From: an uncultured Eubacteriales bacterium
GTDB taxonomy: Bacteria; Bacillota; Clostridia; Oscillospirales; QAMX01
DNA length: 50,179 bases
Assembly (NCBI GenBank): GCA_900551265.1
Contig: URVL01000002.1
Location: 1-50,179 of the forward strand
Direction: 5' to 3'
Shown here: in pieces, positions 45,901 through 50,179 of the stretch
How positions within the stretch are numbered: the stretch's first letter is position 1
Layout: each line of letters begins with the position of its first letter
Made by a program: the position numbers and the translations under genes
Notes under the pieces: generated by a model
Told to the model about the DNA's origin: nothing
Database searches by the model: none
The model's input: the letters and a program-made list of their open reading frames with translations, nothing else

Positions 45901-46172
45901 AACCGTTGAGTAAGAAGAGTACCCTTACCGAGTAACGCAAAGAGAGTTGCGGATGGTGTGATCGCAGCCGTGGTAAGTAAGGCGAATGGGCTTATGAGGG
46001 CGACCGAAAGCGCGTGTGCGCAAGTAGCAGTCGACGGGAACCGCGCTCGTTATCAATGCGGCTTGCATCCCAGGTGTGCAAGGTTTCAAGTGGACGGTTT
46101 TCCGTCAATTTGGGTGGTACCGCAGGGTTTTTTCGTGCCTTGTCCCATGTCTCATGGGATAAGGCATTTTTT
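45901..46172 (+). promoter_or_regulatory. T-box leader with terminator, controlling the ABC transporter
   Basis: T-box leaders sense uncharged tRNA. Visible parts: the lower Stem I helix; the specifier loop with AGTA (45918-45921) opposite CGAA (45983-45986), closed by CCTTA/TAAGG; the distal AGAGAG and GGATGGTG motifs; the conserved T-box GGGTGGTACCGC (46112-46123); and a terminator, GTGCCTTGTCCCATG (46135-46149) paired with 46153-46167, followed by a T-run. The specifier region reads GAATGGGC. In the GAA-n-codon register known from B. subtilis glyQS the codon is GGG (Gly, 45988-45990); one base earlier it is TGG (Trp). The transporter family favours tryptophan. Confidence 0.9.
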
Positions 46173-46197
46173 ATTTTAAGTAAGGAGCTAGGATCAC

Positions 46198-46287
46198 ATG
46201 GCACTCTTAACCAAACGATGGCGCAGCCTGAAACCATTTTACGGTCTAATCAGACGAGCGTCATTATATCTCACAATTTTTGATTGA
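46198..46287 (+). CDS. Possible 29-residue leader peptide
   Basis: A short frame begins with ATG ten bases after AAGGAG (46182-46187) and ends 16 bases before the next gene's start. The peptide is basic, with Trp8 in KRWRSL and a C-terminal hydrophobic end (SLYLTIFD). It lies between the T-box terminator and the binding-protein gene. I recognise no family. It may be a real small gene, a coupling leader, or chance. Confidence 0.4.
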   Translation: MALLTKRWRSLKPFYGLIRRASLYLTIFD

Positions 46288-46303
46288 AAAGGAGTTTCCA
46301 ACC

Positions 46304-47275
46304 ATGAAAAAACTGACTAAAATTCTCTGCGCCGCGATGGCGGTCATGATGACATTTGCACTCTCCGCCTGTTCCGGCGGCGACAGTATCCCCGTTATCG
46401 GCATCAACCAGTACGGCGAGCATCCTTCACTCGATAACTGCCGGGAGGGCTTCCTGCAGGGTCTGGAGGAAGCCGGGCTTGTGGAAGGGGAAGACTTTAC
46501 TGTCGATTATCAGAATGCCGGCTTTGACGACACCATTGCAGGCGATATCGCCTCCAGCTTTTCCGCAAATAACGTCGCACTGATGTGCGGTATTGCTACA
46601 AATTCCGCAGTTGCCTGTTATGCGGCAGCGGAGGATAAAGATATTCCGGTCATTTTTACGGCAGTCTCCGATCCAGTTCAGGCAAAGCTTGACAGCGGTA
46701 ACATCACCGGCACATCCGATAAACTCCCCGTTGAAGCACAGCTTGATCTCATCCGCAGCATTCAGCCTGACGCTGTGACCATTGGCATTATTTACACCAC
46801 AAGCGAACCGAACTCCGTTTCCACCATCGCCGAATATGAGGCGCACGCATCAGATTACGGATTTACCATTGACGCCGTTGGCATCACCGCACAGAGTGAA
46901 GTGACGCAGGCCGTTGATACTCTGATCAACCGCGGCGTTGACTGTTTCTCAAATCTCACAGATAACACGGTTGTCGGTGTGCTTGCTTCCATTCTTGAAA
47001 AGACCAACGACGCAGGGATTCCTGTCTACGGCAGTGAAGTAGAGCAGGTCAAAAGCGGCTGTGTTGCATCAGCCGGCATCGACTATGTTGCGCTGGGCCG
47101 TCAGACCGGCGCCATGGCTGCTAAAATTCTGAAGGGTGAGGCCACCGCTTCCGAGATTCCCTATGAAACGATTTCGGAATATGGCATTTACATCAATTCT
47201 GAAGCGCTTGCCGCGTTGTCCCTCACACTTCCGGATGAAGTTGCGGAAAAAGCGATAGAGTCTGCGGACGCATAG
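46304..47275 (+). CDS. ABC transporter substrate-binding lipoprotein (TrpX-like)
   Basis: A 323-residue exported lipoprotein of the ABC_sub_bind family (DUF534). A lipobox ALSAC places the lipidated cysteine at residue 23. The mature part has the family pattern IGINQYGEHPSLDNCREGF and IPVIFTAVSDPV. In Firmicutes this family is typically the tryptophan or aromatic amino acid importer TrpXYZ. The ATG at 46304 follows AAAGGAG. It heads a three-gene operon under the T-box. Confidence 0.9.
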   Translation: MKKLTKILCAAMAVMMTFALSACSGGDSIPVIGINQYGEHPSLDNCREGFLQGLEEAGLVEGEDFTVDYQNAGFDDTIAGDIASSFSANNVALMCGIATNSAVACYAAAEDKDIPVIFTAVSDPVQAKLDSGNITGTSDKLPVEAQLDLIRSIQPDAVTIGIIYTTSEPNSVSTIAEYEAHASDYGFTIDAVGITAQSEVTQAVDTLINRGVDCFSNLTDNTVVGVLASILEKTNDAGIPVYGSEVEQVKSGCVASAGIDYVALGRQTGAMAAKILKGEATASEIPYETISEYGIYINSEALAALSLTLPDEVAEKAIESADA

Positions 47276-47327
47276 GCGTCCCGGGGTACAGAAACATTAC
47301 AACATTTAAGACAGGGAGACTTCCGCC

Positions 47328-48248
47328 ATGCTCGATTTGATTGTCAGTACGCTCACACAGGGGTTTATTTATGCCCTTCTCTCCTATGGCGTGTATATCA
47401 CCTATAAAATACTTGACTTTCCGGATCTAACGGTTGACGGAAGCTTCCCGCTTGGCGCGGCGGTTACGGCGCTTCTGCTTGTTAACGGCATGGATCCTTA
47501 TCTCACATTGCCCATTGCATTTGCCGTTGGCGCGCTGGCGGGCCTTATAACAGGGCTGATCCACGTCAAACTCGGCGTGCGCGACCTGCTCGCCGGTATT
47601 ATCACCATGACAGCGCTTTTCTCCATCAATCTGCAAATTGCAGGTTCCAACCTCTCTGTGGAACGTGCGATCGACACCATCTTTACCGCAGCGCCTACTA
47701 TGGCGCTCTTCGGAGGATGTTCTCTCATTGTGAGGAAGCTGATCGTTTCCCTGTTGCTGGCGCTGGTTTTTAAAATTTTGCTCGATCTTTACTTCAAAAC
47801 AAAAAGTGGCCTGTTGCTGCGTGCTGTCGGAGATAACAGTACGCTCGTCACGTCTTTGGCAAAGGATAAAGGTCTCGTAAAAATTCTCGGCCTTGTAATT
47901 TCAAATGCACTCGTCGCCCTGGCCGGCTGCGTTGTCTGCCAGGAACAGCGCGCATTTTCCAGTACCATGGGAACCGGTCAGGTTGTATTTGGCCTCGCGA
48001 CTGTTATCATCGGTACAACGATCTTCAAGAAACTCGATTTTGTCAAGGGCACTACCGCCGCCATTGTCGGCAGTATTCTCTACAAAATATGTATTCAGTG
48101 CGCTATCAGCCTTGGCTTGCCCGCCAATCTCTTAAAACTGATTACGGCGGTGCTGTTCCTTGTAATCCTGATTCTGGGAAACATCAAACAAGGCTCGGCA
48201 AAAAGTGTATTTCTACGCGTAGCGCACCTTTTCAGGAAGGAGCGGTGA
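47328..48248 (+). CDS. ABC transporter permease (TrpY-like)
   Basis: A 306-residue branched-chain-type permease with about eight or nine membrane segments. The start LDLIVSTLTQGFIYALLSYGVYITYKILDFPDLTVDGSF is split here only for length; its FPDLTVDGSFPLG part is the family hallmark. A cytoplasmic loop near residues 170-185 (AVGDNSTLVTSLAKDKG) probably contacts the ATPase. GGGAG precedes the ATG, 52 bases after the binding protein. Overlap with the ATPase gene is nil; they are 7 bases apart. Confidence 0.9.
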   Translation: MLDLIVSTLTQGFIYALLSYGVYITYKILDFPDLTVDGSFPLGAAVTALLLVNGMDPYLTLPIAFAVGALAGLITGLIHVKLGVRDLLAGIITMTALFSINLQIAGSNLSVERAIDTIFTAAPTMALFGGCSLIVRKLIVSLLLALVFKILLDLYFKTKSGLLLRAVGDNSTLVTSLAKDKGLVKILGLVISNALVALAGCVVCQEQRAFSSTMGTGQVVFGLATVIIGTTIFKKLDFVKGTTAAIVGSILYKICIQCAISLGLPANLLKLITAVLFLVILILGNIKQGSAKSVFLRVAHLFRKER

Positions 48249-48255
48249 ACGAAAC

Positions 48256-49029
48256 ATGCTGGAACTGCGAGACATTTCTAAAGTCTATAACCCCGGTACA
48301 GTGACAGAAATGTGCCTGTTTGACGGGTTTCAGCTCACTGTTGCGGACGGAGAATTTGTCTCCATCGTCGGCTCAAACGGCAGCGGAAAAACATCCATGC
48401 TCAATATCATTTGCGGCAGCATTCCCGTCGACCGCGGCGAAGTACTGATCGACGGAAAACCAGTCACCCATTTGCGTGAGTACCGGCGTTACCGCACCTT
48501 CGGACGCGTTTATCAGAATCCGGCCGCCGGAACCTGCCCCAATCTGACCATACTGGAGAATATGTCTCTCGCTGACAACAAGGGCAAACGTTTTGGCCTG
48601 AGCTCCGGCATCAACCGAAAGCGCGCCGGTTACTATCGGGAACAGCTTGCCATGCTTGGGTTGGGACTTGAGGATAAGATGAGCGTAAAGCTCGGCTCCC
48701 TTTCCGGTGGACAGCGCCAGGCTGTCGCACTTTTAATGGCGACACTAACGCCGCTTGATTTTCTAATTCTGGATGAACACACTGCCGCACTCGATCCGCA
48801 TACGGCGGAAATTATCATGCATCTGACAGACCGTATTGTGCGGGAAAAGCATCTCACCGCCATTATGGTGACACACAATTTGCGCTATGCGGTAGAATAT
48901 GGGAGCCGTCTCATTATGATGGACCGCGGCCATATTGTTCTGGATAAAGCCGGTGATGAGAAGCAAAACATCTCGACCGACGATATTCTTCACATTTTTA
49001 ATCAGATTAGCATTGAATGCGGAAATTGA
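48256..49029 (+). CDS. ABC transporter ATP-binding protein (TrpZ-like)
   Basis: A 257-residue ATPase. Walker A GSNGSGKTS is near residue 39, the signature LSGGQRQA near 153, Walker B FLILDEHTAALD near 172, and the switch histidine in VTHNL. It starts 7 bases after the permease gene with AAGGAG in the preceding coding end, so it is the third member of the transporter operon. A terminator follows. Confidence 0.93.
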   Translation: MLELRDISKVYNPGTVTEMCLFDGFQLTVADGEFVSIVGSNGSGKTSMLNIICGSIPVDRGEVLIDGKPVTHLREYRRYRTFGRVYQNPAAGTCPNLTILENMSLADNKGKRFGLSSGINRKRAGYYREQLAMLGLGLEDKMSVKLGSLSGGQRQAVALLMATLTPLDFLILDEHTAALDPHTAEIIMHLTDRIVREKHLTAIMVTHNLRYAVEYGSRLIMMDRGHIVLDKAGDEKQNISTDDILHIFNQISIECGN

Positions 49030-49041
49030 ATGATTTCTCTT

Positions 49042-49071
49042 ACGCACGCGGTCATGCCGCGTGCGTTTTTT
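49042..49071 (+). terminator. Intrinsic terminator of the transporter operon
   Basis: A 10-base-pair stem ACGCACGCGG/CCGCGTGCGT (49042-49051 and 49057-49066) with a 5-base loop and a run of T (49066-49071). Confidence 0.92.
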
Positions 49072-49143
49072 CTTCAGCAGTCTGAAAAACTCGGAAAATA
49101 GCGTCAAAATTTCTTCATCTGCGGTTTCTTCACGCGCCGGCTC

Positions 49144-49171
49144 TTGACAACGTCCCCGATGCCGTTATACT
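49144..49171 (+). promoter_or_regulatory. Sigma-A promoter of the serine hydrolase gene
   Basis: Perfect TTGACA (49144-49149) and TATACT (49166-49171) with 16-base spacing; about 100 bases before the start codon. Confidence 0.8.
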
Positions 49172-49173
49172 AA

Positions 49174-49191
49174 TAATTAGAATGCTAATTA
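49174..49191 (+). promoter_or_regulatory. Inverted repeat over the transcription start, probable operator
   Basis: Perfect 7-base arms TAATTAG and CTAATTA with a 4-base centre lie immediately after the -10 box, where a bound repressor would block initiation. The pattern resembles MarR-type operators; no regulator gene is visible within the window. Confidence 0.55.
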
Positions 49192-49270
49192 TATGTTTGT
49201 TCGGCATTTTATTCGCTTTTCGGCGCCGTATGATAATAGGGACGGCGTACTATCATGATTGGAGGGTATT

Positions 49271-50179
49271 ATGTCAACTACCAAAGACCTTGATCGTCTC
49301 CTGCAGGGATTTGTAGACGGCGGACTTCCCGGCTGTTCCCTGCAAATCGCACAGCGTGGCAACGTCCTGTATGAGGGTTATTTCGGCTATGCAGATCTCG
49401 ATGCAAAAGCACCGGTCACGGAGCGCTCCATTTTCCGTTTGGCTTCCATGTCGAAAATTCCCCTCTACGTCACCATGATGATGCTCTATGAGCGCGGGAA
49501 ATTCCTGCTGACCGACCCGATTTACGATTTCTTCCCCGAGTGGCGCAATATGAAAAAATATGTCAAACAGCCAAACGGCTACGTCAACGCCGTTGCGACC
49601 GACGGTCCCATTACAGTGAGCGATGTGCTCTCCATGAAGTGCGGGCTGCCTTACTGCCATAGCGCTGCGCCGACGGAGAACCGTACGCTGCAGTCCATGC
49701 AGGAGGCAATGAAGCCGCTGTGGGAAAAGGGGCATTATACAAATCGCGAGCAGATTGCCGCCATTTCAAACGCGGTCCTGGCCTGTGAGCCTGGCACGGA
49801 GTGGATCTATGGTTTTTCAAGCGAGCTCGCCGCCGGTATCATCGAAGCTGTCTGTGGGAAATCCATCGACGACGTGTTTGAAGAGATGCTTTTTGCGCCC
49901 CTTGGCATGCAGGATACCCGTTCGCATTTCTTCGGCGATATCCCGGAACGTATGGTGACGCTTTACCGAAAGGCGCCGGACGGTAAACTCTGTCCCTCTC
50001 CGAGCGAGCTGGACCTCAAGCATCTGCCCGGTCCGGAGCATGAGGCCGGCTGGGCACGGCTTTTCTCCAATGTCCAAGACTTCTCCAAACTTATGCAGAT
50101 GCTGGCCTGCGGCGGCGTCTACAACGGCGAGCGCATTATGGGCCGTAAGACCATTGATATGATGCGTGCAAACGGCCTC
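49271..50179 (+). CDS. Serine hydrolase, beta-lactamase/class C family (3' end outside window)
   Basis: The first 303 codons of a beta-lactamase-fold serine hydrolase or esterase. The nucleophile motif S-x-x-K is Ser59-Met-Ser-Lys62 in FRLASMSKIP, and WIYGFSSELAAGI around residue 180 holds the second-motif tyrosine. Typical family stretches are LLTDPIYDFFPEW, LSMKCGLPY and LFAPLGMQDT. No signal peptide is visible, so it is probably cytoplasmic, which favours an esterase or peptidase over antibiotic resistance. A GGAGGG site precedes the ATG. Confidence 0.9.
   Translation, partial: MSTTKDLDRLLQGFVDGGLPGCSLQIAQRGNVLYEGYFGYADLDAKAPVTERSIFRLASMSKIPLYVTMMMLYERGKFLLTDPIYDFFPEWRNMKKYVKQPNGYVNAVATDGPITVSDVLSMKCGLPYCHSAAPTENRTLQSMQEAMKPLWEKGHYTNREQIAAISNAVLACEPGTEWIYGFSSELAAGIIEAVCGKSIDDVFEEMLFAPLGMQDTRSHFFGDIPERMVTLYRKAPDGKLCPSPSELDLKHLPGPEHEAGWARLFSNVQDFSKLMQMLACGGVYNGERIMGRKTIDMMRANGL

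Noticed and set aside
49271..50179. Calling the last gene an antibiotic-resistance beta-lactamase
   Set aside because: The fold family is clear but there is no signal peptide, and esterases and peptidases of the same family are far more common; the 3' end is missing.
1..50179. CRISPR arrays, prophage, insertion sequences, tRNA or rRNA genes
   Set aside because: I looked for regular repeats, transposase or phage gene patterns and tRNA-like cloverleaf ends in all gaps and found none.

Overview
The window reads as chromosomal DNA of an anaerobic Clostridia-type Firmicute, probably of the Oscillospiraceae/Ruminococcaceae kind. The evidence is the gene content (RbgA/YlqF, Mini-III RNase, RqcH, TrmK, ClpP-ClpX-LonA-EngB order, a T-box leader, an SLH-domain surface protein, a SpoVB-like flippase), strong Shine-Dalgarno sites, sigma-A type promoters and moderate-to-high GC. 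I see no prophage, insertion sequence, CRISPR array, rRNA or tRNA gene. Species cannot be assigned from sequence reading alone.

Layout. 1-5451 (+): end of signal peptidase I, then rbgA-rnhB-yraN, a membrane-type dipeptidase, threonine synthase and a metallophosphoesterase. 5460-12136 (+): protein quality control: trigger factor, ClpP, ClpX, Lon and the ribosome-assembly GTPase EngB, closed by a hairpin. 12232-16200 (+): MoxR ATPase, DUF58 protein and a membrane protein with a DUF4129-like tail, then a TIGR04076-family protein. 16472-21028 (+): a DUF1858 protein, TrmK, Nif3-like protein, RqcH, cyclophilin and Mini-III RNase. An unrecognised minus-strand gene overlaps the last one tail to tail. 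21668-24629 (+): a large secreted SLH protein with its own promoter and terminator. 24648-31293 (-): the classical origin-proximal cluster rpmH-rnpA-yidD-yidC-jag-mnmE-mnmG-rsmG, here without dnaA beside it. 31367-32668 (+): a cysteine desulfurase. 32716-39155 (+): six consecutive, divergent GH10 (xylanase-family) genes, all cytoplasmic by sequence. 39154-40692 (-): a SpoVB/MOP flippase. 40765-45796 (+): Gfo/Idh/MocA oxidoreductase, UDP-GlcNAc 2-epimerase, TldD and TldE. 45849-49071 (+): a T-box-controlled TrpXYZ-like ABC transporter. 49144-50179 (+): a serine beta-lactamase-family hydrolase cut by the window end.

The most unusual object is the GH10 array: six tandem paralogues behind one strong promoter, none with a signal peptide, all retaining both catalytic glutamates, but varying at the residues that normally build the -2 sugar subsite, and all carrying HAP(V/L)WH where xylanases usually have HTLVWH. 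No xylosidase, sugar transporter or xylose-catabolic gene is next to them. This suggests a cytoplasmic set of glycosidases with split substrate preference and an unknown physiological substrate.

Other observations worth following: a stem-loop placed exactly between the Shine-Dalgarno and start codon of trigger factor; a T-box whose specifier reads GGG in the canonical register but TGG one base earlier, in front of a transporter family usually linked to tryptophan; a 29-codon open frame with its own Shine-Dalgarno between that T-box and the transporter; and a perfect inverted repeat over the start region of the last gene's promoter.
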